A model generated the notes under the pieces. That model was not told where the DNA came from. It made no database searches and saw nothing but the letters and a program-made list of their open reading frames with translations. Of a DNA stretch of 62,454 bases, positions 25,638-34,742 are shown piece after piece; position 1 is the stretch's first letter; each line of letters opens with the position of its first letter. Both the position numbers and the translations under genes were made by a program. This stretch comes from Bdellovibrionales bacterium (GTDB taxonomy: Bacteria > Bdellovibrionota > Bdellovibrionia > Bdellovibrionales > JAMPXM01), in the NCBI GenBank assembly GCA_005808505.1, contig SYLX01000068.1, forward strand, positions 1-62,454. Reading direction: 5' to 3'.

Positions 25638-25724
25638 TTGGTGCGCGGGAATGGACTTGAACCATCATGCCCTTTCGGGCGCTAACACCTCAAGGTAGTG
25701 CGTCTACCAGTTTCGCCACCCGCG
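25638..25724 (-). tRNA. tRNA-Leu (anticodon GAG)
   Basis: 87 nt on the minus strand. The acceptor stem GCGCGGG/CCCGCGC is perfect and CCA is encoded. The D region contains GGCGAAACTGGTAGAC, the long variable arm GCGCCCGAAAGGGC is class II, and the T loop reads TTCAAGT. The anticodon loop TTGAGGT gives GAG (plus-strand 25688-25690), which reads CUC/CUU leucine codons. The anticodon stem CTACC/GTTAG has one C-U mismatch at the 30-40 pair, where most relatives have C-G. A promoter and a terminator flank it. Confidence 0.95.
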
Positions 25725-25753
25725 CACAGTAGATTCGATCTCAGGAAGGACCG

Positions 25754-25782
25754 TTATTCCTTAAAAGCTGGGCCTCTGTCAA
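25754..25782 (-). promoter_or_regulatory. Sigma-70 promoter of tRNA-Leu
   Basis: On the minus strand a perfect TTGACA (plus-strand 25777-25782) is followed after 17 bp by GAATAA (25754-25759). This would start transcription about 20 nt before the tRNA 5' end. It is the best -35 box seen in the window. Confidence 0.65.
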
Positions 25783-26042
25783 TCGGGGAAGTGCGAGATG
25801 ATTCAAGATTTCTCGGATTTTTCCGGCGAGATTTTTTTCTTCGTCAAGAGCTCGAATGCTTATTCATGTGGCGTGAAGTCGCAAAAGTCGCTCCCAGGGC
25901 GGAAGGCGAGGACGGCGAAATGCTTCCAAATCGGTTTAAATCACGCGCCAATTGTGTAGGAGCCATCACTTTGGCTACACCCAAGCGAAACAGATTAACC
26001 GGACGAAGTTCCCTTGCTGTCGTAATAATAGAGGCATGAACG
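25783..26042. other. Intergenic region without a convincing gene
   Basis: About 260 bp between the tRNA promoter and the structured leader at 26043. Open frames here have no ribosome site or recognisable product. TCTCG at 25811-25815 and CGAGA at 25827-25831 followed by seven T (25832-25838) resemble a weak plus-strand terminator. TAATAAT-like A/T-rich sequence at 26023-26029 may be the -10 box of the downstream small-gene unit, but no good -35 box is visible. Confidence 0.5.
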
Positions 26043-26116
26043 GTCCCGCTGAAGATGATCGGTCACAGGAAGTGACGGTGAAACGGAAGGCAGCCCGGAT
26101 ACGACTCCGGGGGGAC
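26043..26116 (+). promoter_or_regulatory. Structured leader upstream of two tiny genes
   Basis: GTCCC at 26043-26047 pairs with GGGAC at 26112-26116 and encloses two hairpins: GTCAC-AGGAA-GTGAC (26062-26076) and CCCGGA-TACGAC-TCCGGG (26094-26111). A purine-rich joining segment, GGTGAAACGGAAGGCAG, separates them. The fold looks like a compact multibranch RNA element, 39 nt before the ATG of the 49-codon gene. I do not recognise it as a known riboswitch class. Ligand or protein binding is speculation. Confidence 0.45.
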
Positions 26117-26154
26117 TTGGGCCCAAACTCGAAACGGAATTCGGGGGAGGAACG

Positions 26155-26304
26155 ATGGCGCTCAAGGAATTGAAGCGTTTGACCGGGGAACTCGAAGAAC
26201 TCGCTCAGCTGTTGAAGCAAGAAACCCGTGCCCAAGCCCGCTGGATCATCATGCGTCGAGTAAGTGAAATCATGCATTTGATCGGAGAGGGGTTAAAAGA
26301 ATGA
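26155..26304 (+). CDS. Small protein of 49 residues, coupled to the next gene
   Basis: ATG preceded by a very strong site (GGGGGAGG, 4 nt spacing). The product starts MALKELKRLTGELEELAQ and continues with LLKQETRAQARWIIMRR; it is charged and strongly helical, with heptad-like Leu spacing suitable for a coiled coil. The stop overlaps the ATG of the next tiny gene (ATGA), which shows translational coupling. The reading frame is too short for standard gene-length cut-offs. No family recognised. The ribosome site, coupling and following terminator make it likely to be real. Confidence 0.65.
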   Translation: MALKELKRLTGELEELAQLLKQETRAQARWIIMRRVSEIMHLIGEGLKE

Positions 26305-26435
26305 GCGAGTCAGCAGTTATCGTTTCCATGGTTGGTGCCTACGTCGCAACGGGTTTCGTGCTCCTGAAGTATTCTCTCGGCAGCGCGATCCTCAATCCCA
26401 AATTAGTTCCTGTAAAGATTCGCTCGCGCCGTTGA
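26301..26435 (+). CDS. Small membrane protein of 44 residues
   Basis: The ATG overlaps the stop of the 49-residue gene (ATGA), with GAGAGGGG about 8 nt before it. The product has one likely membrane helix (AVIVSMVGAYVATGFVLL) and a basic C-terminus ending VKIRSRR, which by the positive-inside rule would remain in the cytoplasm. It may be a partner of the helical 49-residue protein. A hairpin and strong terminator follow. No family recognised. Confidence 0.6.
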   Translation: MSESAVIVSMVGAYVATGFVLLKYSLGSAILNPKLVPVKIRSRR

Positions 26436-26493
26436 TCGGCAGCTGAGCGTTGTTCCTGTTCTCTCTTTAGGTGGTGTGAGTGTCCGTAAGGAA

Positions 26494-26525
26494 GTCATCA
26501 CAGGGTTTCTCCTCCCTCTGATGAC
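26494..26525 (+). ncRNA. 3' hairpin with CU-rich anti-SD loop (possible sRNA)
   Basis: GTCATCA (26494-26500) pairs with TGATGAC (26519-26525). After a C-C mismatch, AGGG (26502-26505) pairs with CCCT (26514-26517). The loop is TTTCTCCT, so the hairpin presents TCTCCTCCC, complementary to Shine-Dalgarno sequences, including GGGAGGA of the 49-codon gene in the same transcript. It sits between the tiny genes and their terminator. It may be a regulatory 3' UTR or an sRNA released from it. Confidence 0.4.
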
Positions 26526-26535
26526 AAGTTGGTGG

Positions 26536-26570
26536 CCGGGTGGATCGTGAGATCCACCCGGATTTTTTTT
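26536..26570 (+). terminator. Strong terminator of the tiny-gene unit
   Basis: CCGGGTGGATC-GTGA-GATCCACCCGG is a perfect 11-bp stem with a GNRA loop, followed by ATTTTTTTT. It closes the transcription unit that starts near 26040. Confidence 0.92.
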
Positions 26571-26775
26571 GCCCTTCACTCCGCCATGCTTCGATCTTTT
26601 CTTGTGGTTCAAGACCACTCACTTCTTCGCGTTTACACAAATGAGTTTCGTTTGTCCGCCGCCGCAGACAGATAGCAAGCGCATTTTCCCGCGTTCATTG
26701 GGCGCCTCCGTAAAAAAATTTAGAGTCCCTTCATGCAAGTCGACGGCGAACCGTTGACGAGACACACACGACACC

Positions 26776-26803
26776 CGAGTTCGGCCACCAACTTCCGAAC
26801 TCG
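26776..26803 (+). promoter_or_regulatory. Leader hairpin before the beta-propeller gene
   Basis: CGAGTTCGG (26776-26784) pairs perfectly with CCGAACTCG (26795-26803) across a 10-nt loop. It ends 5 nt before the GGAGGG ribosome-site region. It could stabilise the 5' UTR or take part in regulation. The rest of 26571-26775 holds nothing I recognise. Confidence 0.5.
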
Positions 26804-26819
26804 AAACATGGAGGGCACC

Positions 26820-29800
26820 ATGGCACTTTCGAAGAGGATCCAAATCACAAGCTTTGTTTTTAGCGCGCTGATCGGTGCGGCGGCTTGTTCACCGAATCAG
26901 CAAACATCAGCTGAGCAAAAAGGTGATGAATGGGCATCGCTTGCAGCGATCGACTCAGCACACAGCCGGGTTTTGACACCACGGCCGAGCGATCCGCAAG
27001 CAGAACTGAGTCAGCTCAAGCGCTACCGTGGGCAAACGGCGTTTTTAAATCCGCTCTATTATCGCTACGGAGAAGGCGATGAAAAACAAGATGCACCCAA
27101 AGAAGGGGCGGAGGAGCGCGAGCAGCAAGAATCCGATATCTATAAGATCGGGAAACCTGGCTCAAAACTTCTTTACCTGCTGAACAACTATCGTGGACTC
27201 CAAGTTGTAAGCTATCAAGCGGGTCCCGAAAACCCGCAGCTTCTTGGACGTGCGATCTCAACCGGAGGAACTCCCTACGAGATGTACTATGATGCAGGTC
27301 AAGAGAGATTGATCGCGGTTCAGCATGATTACTCCTACCGCGGTGAAGATGACTACCAACGAAGCGAACTTGCAATTTACGATGTGCGTGACCCGGCAAA
27401 GCCTCGACTAACGGAAACGATTCAAGTCGGAGGAAGTATCTCAGATTCGCGCATCGTGGGAGATGTGCTCTACATCGCCGCGCGAAAAGGAAAAGAAGGC
27501 TTCGTTAGATCGTACTCGCTCAAATCAGCGAACTTAAGAGTCGTTCAAGAGGTGACGCTCAGTCTTCCGGTTTCCTCGAGCGAGAACATGAACATCCTGA
27601 CTGTAAATAAGGATGGCAAACAATCTTACTACCTCGTAGCAACACTCTCGGAGAAGTCATGGGGATGGTGGGATGAGTCGAGCGTCGTTGAAGTCGTGGA
27701 CATCTCGGATGAGAAGGGAAAGATCCAACCGCTGATGTCGGTTGCCGCGCGCGGAGTTGTTCGTGAGCGCACGCAGACGATGATCAAGAACGATACGCTC
27801 ATTGTGACGTCAAACTACAATCTCGGTCGTGAAGACGGTCTTCCCGCGCGAATCGCGGTGGAAACCTTCCGTTTCCCCGCGCAAAACTCGGAAGTCATCA
27901 CCGACAACGAAGCTCAATACCGCAAGCTCCACATCGAGCGTGCGCTCAAAGGAAAAACCGGCAAAGAGTATCAAGATCTCCTTGAGAAGCTCATGACCGA
28001 TCCTGAGACAGGCCTCCGCGGACGCTTCGTCAACGCTGGTCAAGGCCTCCGCAAGATCGTGAACGACTCGATGGTGACGGTTGGCGACGGCTCGGGCCTC
28101 GACGCAAACCTTCGCGACGTCCGTTATCAAGGCGGGCATCTCTACGCGTTCTGGGTTCCGGCAAATGAAGTCGATCCCTTTGATCTCTTCGATATTTCTG
28201 AACCTGAAAAAGGTGTGCGCTACATCAATCGCCTCCACTTTGACGGCTGGATTGATCGCGCGATTCCCATGACGCACGCAGGGCGAGAATTCGTTTTGGG
28301 CCTTGGCTGGGTTGTGCCCGTTGAGAACAACGAACAAAATCGTCGCCGTCCTCAAGCGATGATCTTTGAGATTACTCAAGATCGAGGAAAACTTCGCGCA
28401 ATCGATGTGGCCCAGTTCTCTTTTGAAAATTCTGATATTTGGACGAACTTCAACGACCAAGACAAAATGATCGAAGTGAACTTCAGTGGTGATGGTAAAG
28501 GCGAGATTCTTTTCGGAGCATCTCGTTACTCGGAAGGCGAATCGTCATCGGGAGGTCAGATCTTGGCCTTCGATCTTGGCGCCGTTGTAGGTGGAAGTTT
28601 TGAGAAAGCGCTCACGGCTGGCCCCTTCTTAAGCGGTGGTGCAGATTGGATTCGCCGAGCGTTTACGAATACGGAAATCAATCGCATCAACACGTTCTCG
28701 GATCGGCAGCTGGCTACCTACGGCGAGCGTGCGGGAGGAGCTGGTGAAACGCTTCACCCCGTGCACGTTCTGGAACTTGCGCGAAGCCTCTCCGGTTACG
28801 CATCGCTTGCAGAAGGACTCGGCGTTCAGATCATCAGCGAAGGTTATTGGTACGCTCGCGAAAGCAAAACAGAGCTTCGCCTCGTCCGCCAAGAAGCCGT
28901 TGATAGCGAAAAGCACCAAGCCCTTCAGAGCGTCATTCTCGATGGCGCTTACCTTGATCACATGAAGGAAGCAAAATCCGGTGATCTGCTTGTGCTCACG
29001 TCTCAGTACCAAAACCTCCTCCACCGCGCCAACCGTTACAACTACCGAACTGTTTTGAGACTCGCTCGCTATCAAGTGAGCGGAGGGAAGCTCGTTGAAA
29101 AAGCCCGTATCGAAATGCCGATCGAACGGCAAGAAGAGCGAATGCCCAGCGCTCGCGCTGTCAAACAGGGACATTCGCTTTCCATGCCGAAAGGTCTTGT
29201 GCAGCTCGCGGATGGAACCGTACTTGCGCAAGCCGAATCGTTTGTTTACCGCGTTGATGTTTCAAGCGGTCTTAACCACCAGCGGCTGGAGCTGAACGGC
29301 TGCGAGCTCAACGACGAGACGAGCGTTGGTGTTCGCGTGCTGGCCGGGCAGCCGTACTTGACTTGGACGGAGCAAGTTGAAAGTCAGCAGTACACACGCT
29401 TGGTCTTTGGCCGAAACTTCCTCTCACGCGTGGCACTTGAGCAGAATCAGATGAAGTGCCAAGGCCGCGTGAATATTCCCGGCACGATCTTGCTCGCAAC
29501 TTCGACGGATGAGCTCATGACGCAAGATGAATGGGTCAAAGACATCGTTCGTTTGCCTCCCGAGACTACAAACGAAGAACAAGAAGAGCGCTACGAGTTA
29601 AAAACTCAAAACTCTCTCGTTTCGCTGAAACTTGAGAATGCGGCTGCCGTCTTGAAGGACGAAGTTGAATCTCAACGTTTCGATCGTAGCTCGGCATTCC
29701 CCGTTGGCGAGAACCTGCTCGTGCAAGTGCGCCAGCCGGATTACGAGTCGGCCGAACTTGAGTTCCTCGGCGTGAATGAGAAAGGCGAGATCGAGCGCGA

Positions 29801-30134
29801 TACCTACGGATTCGTAAGTGAGCTTGCCAAAGGTGCTGCACTCGCGGCCGTTGTTCCTGTGCCTGGAGCGACAGGTCAGTTTTACGGCTGGGTGAGTGGA
29901 TCTGTTTCCTACTGGTCCGCAAGCCAAGCGCAGGTCATCAAGTTCTCATTGGCCGAGCGTCGTCCGCAAGTGATGTCGCTTGTAAAAATCAACGAGCACT
30001 TTGAGCCCCTCTCGGGTCAGACAAAAGTTGAACTTCCGCGGGCTTGGGGTGAACAAGTTCACTTTACCCCGGAAAAACAGAGTTTCGAGATCGTCCAGGG
30101 GCTTTACGGCATCACGCAGGTGCTCGTGAAATAA
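26820..30134 (+). CDS. Large beta-propeller lipoprotein
   Basis: 1104 residues from the ATG at 26820, with GGAGG 5 nt upstream. The N-terminus is a classical lipoprotein signal (FVFSALIGAAACSPNQQ, lipid at the AAC Cys). The body resembles secreted beta-propeller proteins (PF09826-like): LYLLNNYRGLQVVSYQ, LAIYDVRDPAKPRLTETIQVGG, DSRIVGDVLYIAARKGKEG and KNDTLIVTSNYNLGRED are propeller blades. Those families are usually 600-700 residues. Here the protein extends another 400 residues with further strands, so two propellers are possible. The domain order suggests a surface or periplasmic scaffold. The gene is alone, with a leader hairpin and its own terminator. Confidence 0.8.
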   Translation: MALSKRIQITSFVFSALIGAAACSPNQQTSAEQKGDEWASLAAIDSAHSRVLTPRPSDPQAELSQLKRYRGQTAFLNPLYYRYGEGDEKQDAPKEGAEEREQQESDIYKIGKPGSKLLYLLNNYRGLQVVSYQAGPENPQLLGRAISTGGTPYEMYYDAGQERLIAVQHDYSYRGEDDYQRSELAIYDVRDPAKPRLTETIQVGGSISDSRIVGDVLYIAARKGKEGFVRSYSLKSANLRVVQEVTLSLPVSSSENMNILTVNKDGKQSYYLVATLSEKSWGWWDESSVVEVVDISDEKGKIQPLMSVAARGVVRERTQTMIKNDTLIVTSNYNLGREDGLPARIAVETFRFPAQNSEVITDNEAQYRKLHIERALKGKTGKEYQDLLEKLMTDPETGLRGRFVNAGQGLRKIVNDSMVTVGDGSGLDANLRDVRYQGGHLYAFWVPANEVDPFDLFDISEPEKGVRYINRLHFDGWIDRAIPMTHAGREFVLGLGWVVPVENNEQNRRRPQAMIFEITQDRGKLRAIDVAQFSFENSDIWTNFNDQDKMIEVNFSGDGKGEILFGASRYSEGESSSGGQILAFDLGAVVGGSFEKALTAGPFLSGGADWIRRAFTNTEINRINTFSDRQLATYGERAGGAGETLHPVHVLELARSLSGYASLAEGLGVQIISEGYWYARESKTELRLVRQEAVDSEKHQALQSVILDGAYLDHMKEAKSGDLLVLTSQYQNLLHRANRYNYRTVLRLARYQVSGGKLVEKARIEMPIERQEERMPSARAVKQGHSLSMPKGLVQLADGTVLAQAESFVYRVDVSSGLNHQRLELNGCELNDETSVGVRVLAGQPYLTWTEQVESQQYTRLVFGRNFLSRVALEQNQMKCQGRVNIPGTILLATSTDELMTQDEWVKDIVRLPPETTNEEQEERYELKTQNSLVSLKLENAAAVLKDEVESQRFDRSSAFPVGENLLVQVRQPDYESAELEFLGVNEKGEIERDTYGFVSELAKGAALAAVVPVPGATGQFYGWVSGSVSYWSASQAQVIKFSLAERRPQVMSLVKINEHFEPLSGQTKVELPRAWGEQVHFTPEKQSFEIVQGLYGITQVLVK

Positions 30135-30174
30135 AACTGAAAAAGCATTGATCACGGGATCGGTGCCCACCGTG

Positions 30175-30235
30175 GGAGCCGGTAGGGAAGAAGAGATTCG
30201 ACAAGAACCTCGACCAACTGCCGGCTCCATTTTTA
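30175..30235 (+). terminator. Terminator with a long loop
   Basis: GGAGCCGGTAG (30175-30185) pairs with CTGCCGGCTCC (30219-30229) almost perfectly around a loop of about 33 nt, followed by ATTTTT. It lies 40 nt after the beta-propeller gene. The large loop makes it less standard. Confidence 0.6.
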
Positions 30236-30360
30236 GAGCAACGCACAAGAATTGTGTTCCTTCATTCATAAATGGCGTGCGCGAGGGGTCGCGCTTGCCA
30301 CGCTTCGGCCTCCGCTACTAACAATTAGGTCTTGCCGTGAAGGTAAAGGAGACTCGCACC

Positions 30361-30969
30361 ATGCGTTTCATGATCGTAGCTCTCGCTTTGATTTCGGGAT
30401 TTGGATTCACTGCTTGTCAACCCGCGGCCTGGACAGAGCGTGCAGGACAAGAAGAAGTCGCTCCCTCGAACGGACCGCTTTCGGTGAGTTCCGTTTCGAT
30501 CGACTCCTGCGCAACGGGTCGCCTGTACGTCGGCTTTAAAGAAGCGGACGGAACTCGCGCGGATTTAGTCAGCGCGCTCAAAATTTTCGCCGATTATCCG
30601 CAGCTGAAAATGCAACCTGTTGCTGCCGGCGAGCGCGAAGCCGCTTTCGTTCTTTCGCTCAATCAAAATTGTTTAACGTCAGCGTGCGCGGAAGCAGCTG
30701 GGTGGAGCCAAATCCAATTGCGGCTCGCAGCTTTCAACGGTGTCTCGCTTCAATGTTACTCGGGGCCACTTGCTTCTACGCCGGCGGATCCAGCTCCTAT
30801 CTGCGAGCCGGACGAATCTTCAAATCCCAATGCGGACGTTAAACAAGATATCCCGAAGCAAGATCCGCCCAAGCAAGATCATCCAAAGCAAGATGCGCCG
30901 AAGCAAGATGACGATCAGGGAACGATTCCGATCCCCGGTGGCGGCACTGGCGGAACGGGCGGCGAGTGA
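30361..30969 (+). CDS. Cys-rich lipoprotein with KQD repeat tail
   Basis: 202 residues. The ATG at 30361 has GGAG 9 nt upstream and starts a lipoprotein signal (ALISGFGFTAC). The central region contains several cysteines (SIDSCATG, NQNCLTSACAEA, LQCYSG, ICEPDE). Near the C-terminus five imperfect units of the form PKQD(P/H/A) give a highly charged stalk, followed by a Gly-rich end (PGGGTGGTGGE). The TIGR02147-type gene follows after 43 nt on the same strand. Pairing of small exported proteins with TIGR02147 genes is common in Bdellovibrio-like genomes. Function unknown; the repeat may act as a spacer from the membrane. Confidence 0.75.
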   Translation: MRFMIVALALISGFGFTACQPAAWTERAGQEEVAPSNGPLSVSSVSIDSCATGRLYVGFKEADGTRADLVSALKIFADYPQLKMQPVAAGEREAAFVLSLNQNCLTSACAEAAGWSQIQLRLAAFNGVSLQCYSGPLASTPADPAPICEPDESSNPNADVKQDIPKQDPPKQDHPKQDAPKQDDDQGTIPIPGGGTGGTGGE

Positions 30970-31012
30970 TCGCCTCCATTAAAGCTTTTGGTCTCCGAGC
31001 CTGGGGCTGAGT

Positions 31013-31870
31013 ATGGAAGAACGTCTCCGGCTGCTTCACGAGGCAGCGCTTACATCGACGGATTATCGCAATTTTCTCGGAAAGACTTTTGATGTCCTGG
31101 GATCCACTTCGCGCGCGGGGAAGTTCAACTTCTCCGCTTTCGCACGTAAAGCAGGTCTCCAGTCTCGAGGCTTCGCGCAAGAAGTCGTCACCGGAAGAAA
31201 ACGCTTAACGCCGCAGTCGTACCCAAAGTTTGTCAAAGCGCTGGGTCTTCCGTTTCAGCTCCGCAAATATTTTGCTCTTCTCGTCATGCGAGATGAGGCT
31301 GAATTTAACGATCAGAATCTTTCGCGAGAGGAGATCGAAGCCAAACTCGCGGTGGTCAGAGAAAGAATCCGCGGTCAGGTCGCCTTCGAAGCGGAATCAT
31401 CCGACGGACAAGGTCCGCACCAAGAAATCTTCAAAGCCACCCAGTTTCTCTCCGTTTACGCCGTTCTTGGATGTCGGAACGGTTCCGAGGTTGATGACGT
31501 CGTTCGCAAAACGGGGCTTCATCCGGCGGTCTGCCGCGGAGTCTTGCACCACCTCGTTCAGAGCAAGCTCGTGACGGAAAAGGCCGGCCGCTACAAATCG
31601 GTGCATTCGCACCTGGTGGCGCAGCACCTACCCGGAGACCATGAATTCAAAACTGCCTATCTTGAAACGGTGGAGCATCTGAAAAAACGGGCGACCGCCG
31701 ACTTCGATAGCCCCGAGAGCCTCTACATCCATTCTTATTTCTCGATCGATCGGAAGCGATTGCCCGAATTCAAAAAGCGCCTCTGGAGCCTCGTCCTCGA
31801 ATACATCGACTCCTGCGACGACGACGAGGGCGACGCTGTCTACCGGCTCCTCGTGGGCTTACTGCCTTAG
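31013..31870 (+). CDS. TIGR02147 family protein (possible regulator)
   Basis: 285 residues, soluble, basic. The pattern YRNFLGKTFDVLG, FNFSAFARKAGLQSRGFAQEVV and GRKRLTPQSYPKFVKALGLP, then RKYFALLVMRDEAEF, matches TIGR02147 proteins, which are abundant in Bdellovibrio and Fibrobacter. The first part looks like a helix-turn-helix (AFARKAGLQSRGFAQEVVTG). A later winged-helix-like part (DVVRKTGLHPAVCRGVLHHLVQSKLV) also suggests DNA binding, but no function is proven for the family. It probably forms an operon with the upstream lipoprotein. The TAG stop shares its last base with the first base of the 53-bp palindrome at 31870. Confidence 0.82.
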   Translation: MEERLRLLHEAALTSTDYRNFLGKTFDVLGSTSRAGKFNFSAFARKAGLQSRGFAQEVVTGRKRLTPQSYPKFVKALGLPFQLRKYFALLVMRDEAEFNDQNLSREEIEAKLAVVRERIRGQVAFEAESSDGQGPHQEIFKATQFLSVYAVLGCRNGSEVDDVVRKTGLHPAVCRGVLHHLVQSKLVTEKAGRYKSVHSHLVAQHLPGDHEFKTAYLETVEHLKKRATADFDSPESLYIHSYFSIDRKRLPEFKKRLWSLVLEYIDSCDDDEGDAVYRLLVGLLP

Positions 31871-31922
31871 GTACCAGTTTCCTTTTGCAGAAGCGGCGCT
31901 TCTGCAAAAGGAAACTGGTACC
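31870..31922. repeat. Palindromic repeat element, copy 1 (53 bp, perfect)
   Basis: Two 26-bp arms, perfectly inverted around one base. The left arm starts GGTACCAGTTTCCTTTTGCA and ends AGAAGCG; the right arm ends AAACTGGTACC. The first G is the last base of the preceding TAG stop codon. It has no T-tract but would fold into an extremely stable hairpin in RNA. Related copies lie at 43292 and 60968. Confidence 0.9.
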
Positions 31923-32007
31923 ACCAAGAGGTTTTTACCAACCCTGGGCCCGAATGACCCGGCTAGCGTGACTTTTCCCGAGGACTCCGCTAGGACCACT
32001 ACACTCT

Positions 32008-34223
<2,216 letters not shown>

Positions 34224-34295
34224 GCTGCACAATCGGACGTGAACCTCAGCTGCAGGGCGCGTCCTAGGGTTCAAGCTTCTCGGTTGCTAATCGAT

Positions 34296-34316
34296 CCAAA
34301 ACATGGAAAGTTTTGG
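34296..34316 (+). promoter_or_regulatory. Hairpin upstream of yajC-secDF
   Basis: CCAAAAC pairs perfectly with GTTTTGG around a 7-nt loop, 33 nt before the yajC ATG. No T-tract follows on the plus strand. It might be a leader structure for the sec operon. Confidence 0.35.
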
Positions 34317-34349
34317 GTTTCGAGCGTTATTCAACTGAGGAGTGTCCGA

Positions 34350-34742
34350 ATGTTTCGGTCAGCTAGAGTCTCTATTTTGTCTTTGATCGCTTTTGCGGTG
34401 TCCGTTCTTCAGGGAAGCCTCGCCTTCGCGCAAGCAGCCCCCGGTCAACAAGCACCGGCGTGGATGTCCATGCTCCCGATGGTGATGGTTTTCGGCGTCA
34501 TGTACTTCTTCATGATTCGCCCGCAAATGCGAAAACAGAAAACGCACCAGGAGTTTCTCACGAAGCTCAAGCGTGGCGACGAAGTCCTCACGACAAGCGG
34601 TATGCTGGGCCGTATCGAAGGCCTCACGGACGTTTTCGCAACCGTCGAGATCGCACCTGGCGTTCGCGTAAAAGTGCTCCGCTCGCAGATCGCATCGTTC
34701 GTGCCCACGGTGAACGCGCAAAATAGCGAGGTCAAGGCATGA
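34350..34742 (+). CDS. yajC: Preprotein translocase subunit YajC
   Basis: 130 residues with the ATG at 34350 (GAGGAG 7 nt upstream). The first segment SILSLIAFAVSVLQGSLAFAQ is a signal-like helix, followed by a second helix (MVMVFGVMYFFMIRPQMRKQ) with the YajC signature FFMIRPQMRKQK. The small domain after it (KRGDEVLTTSGMLGRIEG) is the usual YajC fold. It is a partner of SecDF in the Sec translocon. The two-helix N-terminus is longer than in E. coli YajC (110). The stop overlaps the secD start (ATGA). Confidence 0.95.
   Translation: MFRSARVSILSLIAFAVSVLQGSLAFAQAAPGQQAPAWMSMLPMVMVFGVMYFFMIRPQMRKQKTHQEFLTKLKRGDEVLTTSGMLGRIEGLTDVFATVEIAPGVRVKVLRSQIASFVPTVNAQNSEVKA

Noticed and set aside
25698..26039. 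113-codon plus-strand frame overlapping the tRNA-Leu promoter region
   Set aside because: It begins within the tRNA, has no ribosome site and no recognisable product.
26061..26096. SRP RNA-like GGAAGGCAGCC
   Set aside because: The conserved GGTCAGG strand opposite is missing, so the symmetric SRP loop cannot form.
26060..26115. Possible cobalamin riboswitch (AGGAA, CGGTGAAA and GGC.GCCCGG-like order)
   Set aside because: The order is partly similar, but the conserved GCCAGGAGACC box and the usual length are missing, and the downstream genes have no B12 link. Kept only as an unknown structured leader.
26494..26525. Possible fluoride riboswitch because of the TGATGAC segment
   Set aside because: The hallmark GGNGATGG start and the pseudoknot partner are absent, and the element lies 3' of the genes.
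31870..31922. Palindrome copy 1 as an ordinary intrinsic terminator
   Set aside because: No T-tract follows on either strand and the stem is far longer than typical; the same sequence recurs elsewhere, which fits a repeat element better.
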